A DNA stretch of 64,000 bases from Ariolimax columbianus (Eukaryota; Mollusca; Gastropoda; Stylommatophora; Arionidae), in assembly GCA_036924085.1 (NCBI GenBank), contig JAVGWX010000003.1, positions 124,276,474 through 124,340,473 of the forward strand, given 5' to 3'. The first letter of the stretch is position 1. Each line of letters starts with the position of its first letter. Below the pieces are notes generated by a model. The model was not told the origin of the DNA and made no database searches. It saw only the letters and a program-made list of their open reading frames with translations. Below, in pieces: positions 21,630 to 33,003 of the stretch. Position numbers and translations under genes: made by a program.

Positions 21630-21868
21630 AGTACATTGAGAATTCCATGGACAGCAAAGAAATGGTGCTTGAACAGGCACATGCCCAAAGTCAGCTTATG
21701 ATAAAAATCATGACAAGGCAATCAATCTGTTCGGGCATGTCGAAGAGAGACAGAGAAGGCCAGAGAAAGAAGATTGTGAATAGCTCGAAGAAATGGTTTG
21801 GAAGACGATCACCTGCGGAACTGATAAACCAACACACGTAACATAAGGATGATGATGACAGATTGACA
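21630..21868 (+). mobile_element. RTE-type LINE 3' end with GAT tail, degraded
   Basis: Frame pieces give RIPWTAKK (compare RIPWTEKK at 44.73 kb) and INLFGHVEERQ, which correspond to the RIPWT and FGHI boxes of RTE-like C-termini. The fragment closes with AGGATGATGATGAC, the same simple tail as the copies ending at 10870 and 45030. Confidence 0.65.
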
Positions 21869-22555
21869 AATTAAAGGAGTAGGGGGGAGGGGGGGGGGGG
21901 GGATTTGCATAATTGAGGTCACACTCTTGAAAGCCGTTCGGAAAAGTGACAATGTTTTCATTCCAAGAATTCCGCTAATTTCATCCTATCTAAAAATGAT
22001 TTCCCATGCCATGCAGGGTATTACAGCTAGCAGTATTTATAGAAATAACGTTCTGTTGTCATCCATCACACGGATAATGACGTTGCATTCGTTTGTAAGT
22101 GAAAAAAAATCAGTCTGCCACCGGAAAAAAGCGAGAAAATTTGTTTGTAATGTTAGCAGTTCACATTAGTGCAAGCCTCAATTCGTCCTATCAAAGTTTT
22201 CTGCCTATTTACGGAGTAAGTAATTCATTAAAAAATGACGTGATAATTACCGTCTGTTACATACTTAAAGCGATGACGTGTTAAAGTATATGTTTATAAA
22301 GTGCGTTGCCGAAATCAATCCTGTAATAAAAATGGGAGCGTCTTTGGTGGAGACCAGGAGTAACATTTCTATCAAAGAATAAAAACTGGAAAGGAAACAG
22401 CTGGTTGTTGTTGTTGGAAGCTACTAGTACTGGGGTGGGTCAACTTTTGTTAATAGCTGGATACAGTGGTCCTTCTTACATCCCGAGGTGTACTTGATAA
22501 GGTGGGACGGGGCACTATTAGCTGTAGTGCAATGCAATTCTCATCAGTAAGTTAG
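21869..22555. other. No feature recognised; short G run
   Basis: A homopolymeric G tract at about 21884-21901. The rest has no supported frame or repeat. Confidence 0.4.
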
Positions 22556-22557
22556 TG

Positions 22558-22806
22558 GACGGCGTGGGCTAGTGGTTAAGTGACACGGCTCACAACCAGG
22601 AAGGTGCTAGGATCGATTCCCATCACAGCACCGGCCGTTACCCCGGGGAAACAAACCCTTAGAAAATTCAGGAGGAAGCACACCCATACTTTAAAAGGTA
22701 TGCCGAAGTCGGATGCACTAGGCCAACAGGCGCAAAATAAAAACCGTAGTGCAACGCACACCGCCTTGGGGAATAGGAAAATAAGGGGAACGCATAAAAA
22801 TCAATA
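22558..22806 (+). repeat. tRNA-derived SINE
   Basis: The head has a pol III internal promoter: box A in GTGGGCTAGTGGTTAAGTG (22565-22583) and box B GGATCGATTCC (22609-22619), one mismatch from consensus, with the usual spacing. An unrelated body follows with CCCCGGGGAAACAAACCC and an A-rich end near 22795-22806. A short TAAGTT occurs just before and just after it (22548 and 22804 region) and may be a target duplication. It does not share the body of the SINEs at 30.2, 35.9 and 50.7 kb. Confidence 0.75.
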
Positions 22807-24030
22807 AGTTCACCGCACTGTTTATTTCAGTACCGTTAGCCAGGCTGCTGTGGCAGTATATGTGTCCATCAGCACTGCTTAAACGTTAAGTGAGATGTTG
22901 TTCATTATGTTTCACCTGACCCTGAGCTCCCAAGAACCTGGTGGATATGAATGTTATAGTTAGGGATGTTGTTATTGATTCGTTATTTTTCACGTTATTG
23001 ACCCCACCCGCATGCACACACACATACACGCGCGCTCTAACACATACTGGTTTCACATGTCGATGAGGCAATGTTGCCAATTTAAATATTTGTTTGCCAG
23101 ATCAGGCCAATTTTTTCCCAAGTCTGAAGTTCCCTGAGGGATAGCCGAAAATCTGGCCATTTAAAACAAAAGACAGTTTTTCTGTTTTTGTTTAGTGTCA
23201 TGGCATACGCCATGTTTTATCGTTTCTATTATACAAAATAATTAGTACAATGACGCCTTTATTTTCTTTACAAATGTATTAATATCAGTCAAATTTAAAA
23301 TCTGCAATGGTAGGCCTAGCTGGCATCAACATGTAAACAGTATTTAATATTATCCATAAAAATACGCCCCAGTTTTTCTGCTAACGGCCACCTACAACAT
23401 ACATACAAGGTTGCAAATTTGGCTTTTTAGAAACTAAAATCCATTTTGAAAATAGTGTGCGACTGATTGGCGTCTGAAATGTGTTATGTTTTTGTGCTAA
23501 TGTTTTGTCTTTTGGTGTGGGGGAAAAGGGGGGGGGGGTGAAGATTTTTCCTCCTAAAAAGACATTTTTCTGGCTTTTGTTAGAATAAGTGGTGCTGGAA
23601 AATTGTCTTTGGCCTCTCCGCATGCTAACATTACTTCTACCGAAAAAATACATTTTTAAAAAAATGTTACACTATTAAAGTAAGAGGAACATATCAACAA
23701 TAATTGAGCAACCGTCTATTCAAGTTCCACTACATGAACTTCATCGTAGTCACAACCGTTGTCTGGCTATTTTAGACTAGGTTTATATTAAATGTGTACG
23801 CGTATGATTGAATAAATAGTTTATTATTTATTTATGTATGTATTTATTGTTATTGAATTTTTAAAATTTCATATTGAATTTACATTTATTTCACAAATAA
23901 TCTTGTATGGACTAGTAATAAAGCAATAGAATATTACAATTGTATTTAGGCTGTTGTTTTAAATGCCCACAATGAGTAGATTACTTTTATGTGCGGCCTG
24001 AAAAGGGCGTTGATGGACGGGTTGCAGTAG
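22807..24030. other. AT-rich, no gene recognised
   Basis: Contains a G run near 23530-23540 and low-complexity AT around 23820-23900. A 90-codon minus-strand frame at 23653-23381 has no recognisable domain. Confidence 0.4.
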
Positions 24031-24032
24031 CT

Positions 24033-24290
24033 CTCCTCACGTCCCGAGCGTGCTGATGAAGGTCGACCGGGATCCTCTAGGCGGTTGTGCTATGCTTGGC
24101 CTCATCTGCCTGTCGCTCACTACTGCGGAGATCACGTCGAAACTCACCTTGTTAGCCAGACTGTTGTCCTCGACAACAGCCCGTTTCCAGGACGACCAAC
24201 GAGGCGGTCAGGTGAGGGTCTTGGCCAGTATATGTCTCCTGACTCTGGCTAACATTCTCAGATCAATGTGTTCTGCCTGACCAGACCTTA
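24033..24290 (-). repeat. Dispersed hairpin repeat D2, copy 1
   Basis: Its reverse complement aligns with 46690-46915 and more weakly with the reverse complement of 54235-54490. It can fold: GTTAGCCAGA (24151-24160) pairs perfectly with TCTGGCTAAC (24244-24253), and inside lies CTGTTGTC-CTC-GACAACAG (24161-24179). No protein frame is shared between copies. Confidence 0.7.
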
Positions 24291-24449
24291 GCCTCATTGT
24301 CTCCTGTATTTAGGTAAACGGTTAACTGAAAATTAGGAAACATTTAACTGGTGTTAGATATGTTCTAAGGTATTTCAATCTGAAGATGTATATCCTAGGT
24401 TGGCAAACTGTGATAATATTATGTAACGGTTCAAGAGTGCATCTTTGCA

Positions 24450-25115
24450 AGTACAGCGTATTGTATAAACCAATACAATTTGTCTTACCAAGAAGGCTCC
24501 TCAACATGGAGAACAACATACAACTTGAGATCGCCAGACGGAGACGTGCGGGCTTCAACTCCACCATGACAGTAACAGACACCACAAAAGACACCAAACT
24601 ACGTGCGAACATCTTCGACTCGGTAGTCCTACCAGCGCTCTGCTATGGTAGCCAAACCTGGTCACTAACAAAAGCAGCAGAGAACCAACTGAGAACAGAA
24701 CACGCATCTCTTGGGAGACGCTTTGTGGCCACAACTCTCAGACAACAGCGGCAAATCGAACAACACAACTACACAATGGCGACAACCGAAGAATGTCACA
24801 CATAAAGGATGTCCTACAGCACGTCATCCATTCGAAACACCGTTGGGCAGGACATATATCTAGAAGACAAGACGAAAAATGGAGTAACATAACCACCATG
24901 TCGTACCCGCGCGACAAAAAAAGATCAAAGGGACGGCCCCCAACTCGCTAGCGAGATTCACTAGACAAGCACAACATACGCGACCCCACAACAAACAGAC
25001 TATTGTTTCACTGGACGACCCGCTCCCTCGACAGAAATGACTGAATACTGAGTTGGGACCCTCACAAGAACGACCACCCTTGGTGAAGAATGGGTCTGAC
25101 AAAGAAGAAATATTT
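24450..25115 (+). mobile_element. LINE post-RT fragment, family of 41.1-42.2 kb
   Basis: A 139-codon frame (24386-24805) includes NIFDSVVLPALCYGSQTWSL and AENQLRTEHASL, then RRFVATTLRQQRQIE. A shifted frame continues with a segment matching the HIKDVLQHV ... HRW region. The 3' end (CGACCACCCTTGGTGAAGAA, GGGTCTGAC) matches the end of the minus-strand copy at 41118-42190. Stops after codon 139 show it is dead. Confidence 0.8.
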
Positions 25116-25455
25116 ATACACTTCATTGGATAATTTGAGAGGCTACAGGAAGTGTTATTGGTCTTACCTTGAAGACCATAATTGTATATGTATTGGCAGT
25201 GCTGTGATGCATAGTCCTGGTTGAGATTAATCACAGGTTTTTAAGAATACAATAATCTGACAACCATAGGGTAACAAAGTACCTGGTAGCACGTATCGCT
25301 GCGCTTCATTTGAAGACGTTAATAAGTAATTACCAAGGCTGAGACTGCATCGTCGCGCACAGCGTTGCCTGGCTTTGAGATACTCCTGCTGCCTCGATGA
25401 ATTCTGTTATAAATAACAGCTATCACAGATGTAGTAAATTATTTTTATCATGGTG
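25116..25455. other. No feature recognised
   Basis: No supported frame or repeat. Confidence 0.4.
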
Positions 25456-25460
25456 ATTTT

Positions 25461-25965
25461 GGACTTTCTGGTCTGTTAATGCATCGCTATTATTGGTACT
25501 TTTGGGCTTTCTGGTCTGTTAATGCATCGCTATTATCGGTACTTTTGGGCTTTCTAGTCTGTTAATGCATCGCTATTATCGGTACATTTGGGCTTTCTGG
25601 TCTGTTAATGCATCGCTATTATGGGTACTTTTGGACATTCTGGTCTGTTAATACATCGCTATTATCGGTACTTTTGGAGTTTCTGGTCTGTTAATGCATC
25701 GATATTATCGGTACGTTTTGGGCTTTCTGGTCTGTTAATGCATTGCTATAATCAATACTTTTGGACTTTCTGGTCTGTTGATGCATTGCTATTATCAGTA
25801 CTTTTGGGCTTTCTGGTCTGTAAATGCTTCGCTATTATCAGTACTTTTAGGCCTTCTGGTCTGTCAATACATCGCTATTATTGGTACTTTTTTATTATTG
25901 GCATAATACTTGACTATTATCGGTACTTTTGGGCTTTTTGGTCTGATAATCGATGTATTGTTGTG
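25461..25965. repeat. 43-bp minisatellite, about 11-12 copies
   Basis: The unit begins GGGCTTTCTGGTCTGTTAAT and continues GCATCGCTATTATCGGTACTTTT. Copies at 25461, 25504 and onward keep a 43-bp spacing. Later copies are indel-containing (for example near 25885). The plus-strand frame of 119 codons is only a translation of the array. Confidence 0.95.
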
Positions 25966-26054
25966 ATTTGTGTGTGTTGAAAACTGTGCATGTCTCAGAA
26001 CAGATTATACGCTCATATGTGGAAGTGTTCACTCGCATGTATGTACATAAATAT

Positions 26055-26056
26055 AC

Positions 26057-26102
<46 letters not shown>

Positions 26103-26111
26103 AAATACACG

Positions 26112-26146
<35 letters not shown>

Positions 26147-26148
26147 GT
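26055..26148. repeat. (TA)n followed by (CT)n microsatellite
   Basis: TA repeats at about 26057-26098, then CTCTCT to 26146. Confidence 0.95.
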
Positions 26149-26413
26149 CGTCACTCCTCCTCTATCCCGAAGTCGCTCCACTTCTAACCTGATGTGGCTC
26201 CTCTTCCATAATAAAGGTAACACCTCTTTCAATCTTTCTCTTCTGCCATGTATTCTTTTCTTTTTTTCCCGCGTGGATTATTCGAGTTTCGACACGACTT
26301 GGGGAAGCCGTCCCCGTCCATAACACTCCATAGTGTCTCTTACAACATTTCTGGTAGGTGACAGGGATACTTTTCTTTGCTCAATTTTCGGCCCCATGTC
26401 ACACAGCCGGCAT

Positions 26414-26818
26414 GTACACACACATACACCCCCCCCTCCCCCACACACACACACACACACGCGCGCACACACATACGCACGCACGCACACACATACACAC
26501 GCACACACATACACACGCACGCACACACATACACACGCACACACACACGCACGCACACACACACACGCACACACACACATACATACGCACACACACACGA
26601 CACACACACACGCACACACACATACACACGCACACATACACACGCACACACACACATACACACGCACACACACACACGCATACACACGCACACACACATA
26701 CATGCACACATACACACGCACACACACGCACACACACACACGCATACACACACATATACACGCACACATACACACGCACACACACACGCACACACACACA
26801 CACACACACACATACATG
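26414..26818. repeat. (CA)n / ACACGC / ACATAC compound microsatellite, about 400 bp
   Basis: An almost pure CA tract interspersed with GC and TA steps. Frames of 160-199 codons occur on both strands in several frames (His-Thr or Val-Cys repeats), as expected from dinucleotide DNA, and are not genes. Confidence 0.97.
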
Positions 26819-26839
26819 TATCCAATTTCCGTCAAAACT

Positions 26840-27358
26840 ACAGGTTCCTAACCGGGTTCGAGTGGTGACCCCATTTTTTAGAAGCAAAAGTAGTTTTAAA
26901 AAAAGGCTTTTTATTAGGGTGAAAGAAAACACATCGACAATAGATTTTTCAATATAATATAATTCAGTATAATTTTAACTTACGACAGATTTCTGGAATA
27001 CGCAATCGCCTAATCTGATTGGTGGCAGAAACTACGATGTATTATATTTCCCGGAATTCGCTTACGTAAACAAATCTCTGTAGGACGTGATGGCGTGTTT
27101 TTTGGTTTTCCCAAAACTGCTTACGTAAACACATGATCCATGCGTTGATGTATGTGACTATGGGTCGCTTCAGTGTATCCACTGGGAACACAACATATAA
27201 AACTACTCATATTTGTATGGGTTATATACGATATTTGAAAATTATGACACGGATTAAAATGGAAATTTCTTTAAAATCCATTTTTTTTTTAGTTTACCGT
27301 TTCAGCCGGCGACCCTATTTAAATTGGGGTCGTGGCTTATGGGTTGAGAACCCTTAGT
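26840..27358. mobile_element. hAT-type MITE with 8-bp target duplication
   Basis: The ends are inverted: ACAGGTTCCTAACC at 26840 and, on the other strand, ACTAAGGGTTCTCAACC from 27358. Both are followed by a GTGACCCCA / CACGACCCCA block, the style of hAT termini that read GGTTCTCAACC...GCGACCCC. The flanks are TCAAAACT (26832-26839) and CTAAAACT (27359-27366), close to an 8-bp duplication typical of hAT. It is 519 bp with no transposase frame. Confidence 0.7.
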
Positions 27359-27366
27359 CTAAAACT

Positions 27367-27950
27367 TTCTTTTAAAGTAATGTTAGAAATAGAGCTGTGA
27401 CACGTTTTTTGGTTTATGGGATTGAGTAATAAAAGGAACAAAGTCAATTTGTGTATATATCTGAGGATGGAGACGTTGTGTGCGTTCACTATTTTTGGGG
27501 ATTAATGATTTATGTACATATTTGACCTGTGGCTATAGAATTTAACAGAACGTGGTTGGCGACAAAATGGGTTACCGTTTTATGTAGTTGAATGTCGCGT
27601 TCATTCCACTGTAAAATCAACAAACTTTTGACACAGAATTTTATAAAGGTAAAACAATCGATTCCCCGTAGTGGATTCCAGGCTAGTTACCTGGAAGCAA
27701 AGTTGAATGCTCACGTTATCGCCAATCTCTTTCCATACGTTAGTAGAACCAAGATAATTACACTTTCAAAACAAACAGACTTAAAGTTACTCTAGAAAAG
27801 AAGAAGTTGAACTAGTGTTTTTAGAATCTCGGTACTATTAGTACCTATGGAGACTGCCAACGGGAATATAGAAGAAGAATGACTATGATAAAAGTTCAAT
27901 ACAATAAGAAATGTTTCGCAGAACACGAACAAAACAACGCAAAAAATATA
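27367..27950. other. No feature recognised
   Basis: No domain or repeat is visible in this AT-rich stretch. Confidence 0.4.
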
Positions 27951-27951
27951 T

Positions 27952-28295
27952 TATGGAACATGCTTCATGCACGGAGACATCTATAGTGGTGGCTTATGGA
28001 ACATTTTTCATGCATGGAGACATCTACAGTGGGTGCTTTATGGAACATGCTTCCTGCATGGAAACATCTACAGTGGGTCTGTATGGAACATGCTTCCTGC
28101 ATGGAGACATCTACAGTGGGTCTGTATGGAACATGCTTCCTGCATGGACACATCTACAGTGGGTGCCTTATGGAACATGCTTCATGCATGGAGACATCTA
28201 CAGTGGTGACTTATGGAACATTTTTCATGCATGGAGACATCTACAGTGGTTGCCTAATGGAACATGCTCCATGCGTGGAGATATCTACAGTTGTA
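27952..28295. repeat. 43-45-bp minisatellite, about eight copies
   Basis: The unit begins TATGGAACATGCTTCATGCA and continues TGGAGACATCTACAGTGG plus a 3-6 nt variable end. Plus and minus frames of 60-177 codons run through the array. The 177-codon frame continues to 28529 into non-repetitive DNA but has no known domain. Confidence 0.95.
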
Positions 28296-29134
28296 GCAGT
28301 ATACTTCATTAGAAGCCAAGCGGATAAGAGAACCTCCATTAGTTTATGGAGCCAGACAACTCATTATGAAAAGCTCATTGCTACAGGAATAACTCTAACA
28401 GGCAAAATTCAAGATATTTTATATATAAAGAATGAAACAAAAAAAGTAATATTACTATTTTGTTATGGACAGAATATACCATCTTACGATTATTATTTCC
28501 CTCCCAGTGGTATATCTAATAGACTATAGTAGTCATGCAGGTGCGAGTGGACGAGCTGTTACGTTAACATAGCTCTTGACCTACAGGTTCAAAACTTCCG
28601 TTAAGCATATAATTTTTTTTTAAATATTGGGATACAATAGAATTCGTGCCTGTACACCCCACGGCGACTGCAGAAACAACTGACCTTTGCTGCTCAGTTC
28701 TATAAACTGCACTTTCTCACGGCATCTAACGACATAGCGGGCAGACGAGAATAGACAGTTAAACTGCATACCATACATTTCTCTTACTATAATCCTTAGG
28801 TAAACGAGTTATTCACTCCACTACTCCTGTGTCATATATGCAATATTGTTTACTATAATCCACAGGTAAACGACTTATGCACATTTGCAAAGAAACTTAT
28901 AACACTCAAATAGATTGGCAATTGTAAGAAGCAACCGTCTTTAAATGACATTATATTTACTTTTTTTAAATTCCAGTATCATATTTCCAGCATTGTTACT
29001 AGAGTCGTCTTTCAAACACAGAGGACTACCCCACACACGACATCCTGTTTGCATGTGCGAGTACAGGTTTCAGGCCGGCGGGATTGGCGGGGTGTGCAAG
29101 CCATGTCTTCTATCATTTGATGGATTAGACTGCA
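28296..29134. other. No gene recognised
   Basis: Around 28552-28610 a weak tRNA-like pattern (GGACGAGCTGTTACG, then CAGGTTCAAAAC) could be a decayed SINE head. It is too poor to call. A 69-codon frame at 28945-29154 is unassigned. Confidence 0.3.
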
Positions 29135-29135
29135 C

Positions 29136-29206
29136 TGTTAACCGCCTTTTATGATAACATCCTCTCAGCGTCACAGTGGTGGTATTCTGTCTCACACAGA
29201 ACTCAG
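29136..29206 (+). repeat. Short dispersed repeat D4, copy 1
   Basis: Blocks CGCCTTTTATGA, CAGTGGTGGTATTCT and CACACAGAACTC align in order with CGCCTCTTACGA, CAGTGGTGCTATTCT and AACACAGACTC at 34070-34137. It resembles a widespread invertebrate SINE central domain containing GTCGCCTCTTACGAC, as an inference from memory. Confidence 0.45.
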
Positions 29207-29564
29207 AGTGCGATTAACTAATCAGCTGTGTGACAGTTTTACGTAAGTCATGTGACATCCACTGAAAAAGTTAATACTAGGATCATGGATCTCTTCTTTA
29301 TGGCGTGGGACGATTTTCTGTGATGTAGCCCTCGAGTCAACGAAACGGTCTTACCGCAGCAATTTAATCATCGAAATGTCTAATACAGGCAAACCACTGA
29401 AACTGCCTAAATGAAGGGGTCTGTGATGGTTTAAGACTCATAGTTCACACCACCGCTTCGTATGAAGACTAATTAAAAGTGTTTTTTTAAAATTTATCAC
29501 AGCTGGTGATTTAACATGCTAGCTTTACACATTTTAATTCGCCTTCTCTTTTCTATTTCAACAG

Positions 29565-29617
29565 TGAAACTCGTAGGCATGCTGGATAAGTGCACATATC
29601 ATATGTTCTCCAATGAG
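29565..29617 (+). other. Possible 53-nt internal exon
   Basis: A pyrimidine-rich tract (TTCTCTTTTCTATTTCAACAG) precedes 29565, and the segment ends in GAG followed by GTAAGC at 29618. Both splice sites are near consensus. One frame is open across it (KLVGMLDKCTYHMFSNE), entering in phase with two leading bases. No partner exon or homolog was recognised, so this is only a signal-based candidate. Confidence 0.25.
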
Positions 29618-30148
29618 GTAAGCGTCGGCCACATTGATTATTTGATTAAGTTTCTTCCCCTATATATTATATTTTGGTGTTGCGTTGCGTTTTGGTAATT
29701 AGTTCGCAGTCGCCCGGTGTCACCAAAGGAGACGTTCCCCTTTTTATAAGTACATTATTCTGGGTTAGTAAGAAATAAAATAACTGTGTTTATTTCTATT
29801 GCTCGTGTACAGTGTGTGATTTACATATCTGAGAAATATAGGTCGCTTGCAGTTGCTATTTAGTGCATCGATTGTTTTAGTTTTACCCCCGGATAAAAAA
29901 AAAAAAACTACACCATACCGACATTTTGAACTTTCGTCATATTGGTAGAAAGACGGGTTTCCAAACCGCTTGAACACCCACTCTATTCTACACATATAAT
30001 ATTACTGCACGTTTTCATTATCAAAACACAAATGAATTGTGTACTATCCAATCTACCCAGCAGTTAATTGAAACATCATAGACAGTTAGGGAATTCAAGA
30101 GAGCGAGGAAAGTAACAGGTAACTAGACCTACCCTTCCCACTTTTCAC
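29618..30148. other. No feature recognised
   Basis: An A run at about 29897-29908. No supported frame. Confidence 0.4.
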
Positions 30149-30169
30149 AAAAGGTTTGGACAACGGAAA

Positions 30170-30432
30170 ATGAAGTTTCTAGACGTTCATTCCCGACTAT
30201 AACCATTAGTTATCAAAGCTGCCGTCGGAGATGAAGTGAGAGACTTCATAGTAATAAGCCACAGCTAGTTAGGTGTGCAGTTCCCTTTCTTGCTGCCTTT
30301 CATTCCCTAGCCTTAAGCCAAGTACCCATTTACAAATGAACCTCTTTACAGCTGGGTCGAATGGAGCATTGCCAGTAGCGGGAGCTGAACCTCGTGCCCT
30401 TGCGTGAAAATCTGATGCTCTGCGTCTATAGA
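30170..30432 (-). repeat. tRNA-derived SINE, shared body family
   Basis: On the minus strand the head has a box B of GAGGTTCAGCTCC, followed by the body AGCTGTAAA...AAATGGGTAC, then GGCAGCAAGAAAGGGAACTG and a GCTGTGGCTTATTA block. The same body order is at 35988-36100 and 50660-50745. The box A side (30432-30400) is diverged. Confidence 0.65.
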
Positions 30433-30895
30433 ATCATACACCCATGACTCTTAGGTTATCGTATTTATTTCAATTTGCTACAAAGACCGACTTTGATGTC
30501 ATGCCCATAGTAGGCTTACTTGTGCGCTCGCATGTATGTATAATTTACAAGCATAATAAAATAGTTGAGAAGTACTGTACTTATAATCTGTGGCGTCATT
30601 GTGAACCATGTACAGTACAGCATAGAGAAGGATGGACTATCGTTGCGTCAGCCATACCGTTTGCTCGAGTTCGCCGGTAAAATTATAGATTTTGGAAATA
30701 AAAGCGACGCGCCACTCCAGTCACCACACAGGCCAAGTTTTTATAGTTTTTACTCTCGATATAAGAAAAACCAACTTTATAGGATTTTGAACCCATACAC
30801 CTTGGTCAAGAGAACAGTCTCTGCAGCTCTGTCGCACGCCCCTCAAACATATAAGCGATAAATAGCTTATCCTCTAACCACTTCACAATCGCATA
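30433..30895. other. No feature recognised
   Basis: A 98-codon frame at 30565-30861 (plus) has no known domain. Confidence 0.3.
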
Positions 30896-30898
30896 CTA

Positions 30899-30899
30899 G

Positions 30900-30973
<74 letters not shown>

Positions 30974-31008
30974 AATTATATATATAATAATAATAATAAT
31001 ATTCGCTG
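30899..31008. repeat. (TA)n and (AAT)n microsatellite
   Basis: About 70 bp of TA followed by TAA/AAT units to about 31003. Confidence 0.95.
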
Positions 31009-31094
31009 AGGCGTTAGTGGCCCGTTGCGTTGATCGACTATTACCATGGTCACGTGCTGAAGCTTGTTGCATACCTAGTCTAGAGCTATATATA

Positions 31095-32428
31095 CGAGGG
31101 ACGTTCAGAAAGTAATGCACCACATCGTTTTTCTTATGGGCTGTTTATTCAAAAGGCTTGACATGTCTACACAATATACATATATATGTCATGTAAACAT
31201 CTGTGTTATTCAACATAATCATCATCAACTTGTACAGCTTTATGCCAGCGCGAAACAAGTGCATGTATTCTAGCCCGTACAAGATTTTGTCTTGATCATG
31301 TAGCCATTTCTTGGCTGTATGAATCACTTCTTCATCATCTTCAAATTTTTTTCCACGAAGTGCATCTTTGAGTGGACCAAACAGATGAAAATCAGTTAAT
31401 GCAAAATCCGGACTATAGGATTTATGGTGTAGTACAGTCCAACCCAATGTGGTGATTGCTTCCCGTGTTCCCAGACTTGTGTTAGGGTGCGCGTTTTGTC
31501 GTGAAGGAGAAACAGATCTGATTGATTCTTGTGCAGCCGAACTCTGCGTTTTGTGTTAATGCAATGTCTGAATGTAAGCTTGTGGATTTATAGTCTTTCC
31601 TCTTAGCATTATATCCACAAGAATCACACTATCAATGTCTTAAAAAGACAGTGATCATGACCTTTCCAGCTGAAGGAGTTGTCTTGAATATTTTTCTTCG
31701 TGGTAATTGCGGGTGATGCCACTCCATAGACTGTCTTTTTGTCTCAGGTTCAAAATTATGTGTCCAGGTTTCGTCACCTGTAACGATATTCGCTAAAAAG
31801 TTATCTCCATCAGCAGTGAGACGCTTCAATAATTCAGATGAAATTGTTTTCCTTCGCAATCGGTGGTAATTTTGGAAGACTGAGGAACCCATCTTGCGCC
31901 AACCTTAGAAAATCCTAGAGTTTTTATAACTGCATTTGCACTACAAATGCTGATTGACAGCTGTAAGGCCAGTTGTTGAGTAGTGATTCGCCTATCAGTA
32001 AGAAAAATGCTCTCAATGCATTTCAACATTTCTGCGTTGGTGGTTGTGATAGGATGTCCACTGCACGGCCCATCAAACAGTTCCGTATCTACACTTCCTG
32101 GTTCTTTGATTCTCTGAACCCAGCGACTAACTGTACTCATGTCGACACAAAACCTTCGTACACATCACATGAACGCTAGTGAATTTTTACAACCGTTTCG
32201 GTCTCTGCAACAAGAAATTCGACCACAATGTGCTGCTTATAACGCAAGTTGCTAACATACTCCATTTCAATGGTTTAGTGCAGTCGTATTATTTGGCTGA
32301 TTGCAGTGCAATTTGGTACACACAATCGTCACACGCCATATTTAAAGTTTACACAATGTCATGCTTGTATTTTTATTATTAGCCAAGAAAAACGATGTAG
32401 TGCATTAATTTTCTTAACTTCACTCGTG
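31095..32428 (-). mobile_element. Full-length mariner element, dead
   Basis: The ends are inverted for more than 40 bp. From the left, CGAGGGACGTTCAGAAAGTA continues ATGCACCACATCGTTTTTC; the right end reads nearly the same on the other strand. TA flanks both ends. The transposase gene fills the interior on the minus strand. At about 1.33 kb it has the normal mariner length, with no internal deletion. Confidence 0.9.
31145..32265 (-). pseudogene. Mariner transposase, frameshifted
   Basis: The gene starts with the ATG at 32265 (MEYVSNLRYKQHIVVEFL) and reaches the stop at 31145 over several frames. The N-terminal helix-turn-helix region includes STVSRWVQRIKE and DRRITTQQLALQLSI. The first catalytic Asp is in VTGDETWTHNFEPETK. 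The second is in a frame-displaced LLHDKTRT (family: HDNARPH). The third is in YSPDFALTDFHLFGPLK (family: YSPDLAPSDFHLF). All three Asp codons of the DD34D triad are still present, but at least three frameshifts and an in-frame stop prevent a protein. Confidence 0.88.
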
Positions 32429-33003
32429 TATGTATGTATATATATTAAGTAAGCCACAAACTAATATAGAGTATCTGAACAATTGGTAGTTTCAGAAGGT
32501 GTCATTAGGTGGCACCAACATCCAGCGTTAGGATTATTGTAGTTAGCAGATCCTATGTGTCATATATAGGTACACAATTCAAATACCAAATGACGTCGGT
32601 GTTCACAGAGTGTATAATCAAAGAACAATGTGCTTTTGTGTGGATGCTTTTTTGTTGTTGACAAAATGACTTTCTGTAAAGGATATTCTAACGGTAAATT
32701 TTCCTATTTACGATGAGATGTGTTTGTCGTGTAAAGCAGTGCATTACAGGGTCGATACATTTTTACAATGATCGCAAAAATTGCTGACATAGCCCGGTCT
32801 GGACTACCTGCTCAGGTTGCAACAGAAGCATATGTACATCGGGTAGGGGGGGGGGGTTGATTCGAGCTGACAGGCAAGTGGTGATAGATAGTCCAGTAAC
32901 TGCAACAAGTGTTTACATTAGTTAACCTACAACATAATACAATAGCCTACCTTGGCGTGAGACATTCAGCGAATACTGAAGAGGTTGATCGTAGAGCACA
33001 AAT
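32429..33003. other. No feature recognised; short G run
   Basis: A G tract at about 32847-32856 is the only low-complexity element. No frame is supported. Confidence 0.4.

Noticed and set aside
26333..26957. Five overlapping frames of 160-199 codons on both strands
   Set aside because: They translate the (CA)n block as His-Thr or Val-Cys repeats. Openness in many frames at once is a property of the dinucleotide repeat, not coding.
31145..32265. Active mariner transposase
   Set aside because: All three catalytic Asp codons survive, but at least three frameshifts and an in-frame stop separate them.
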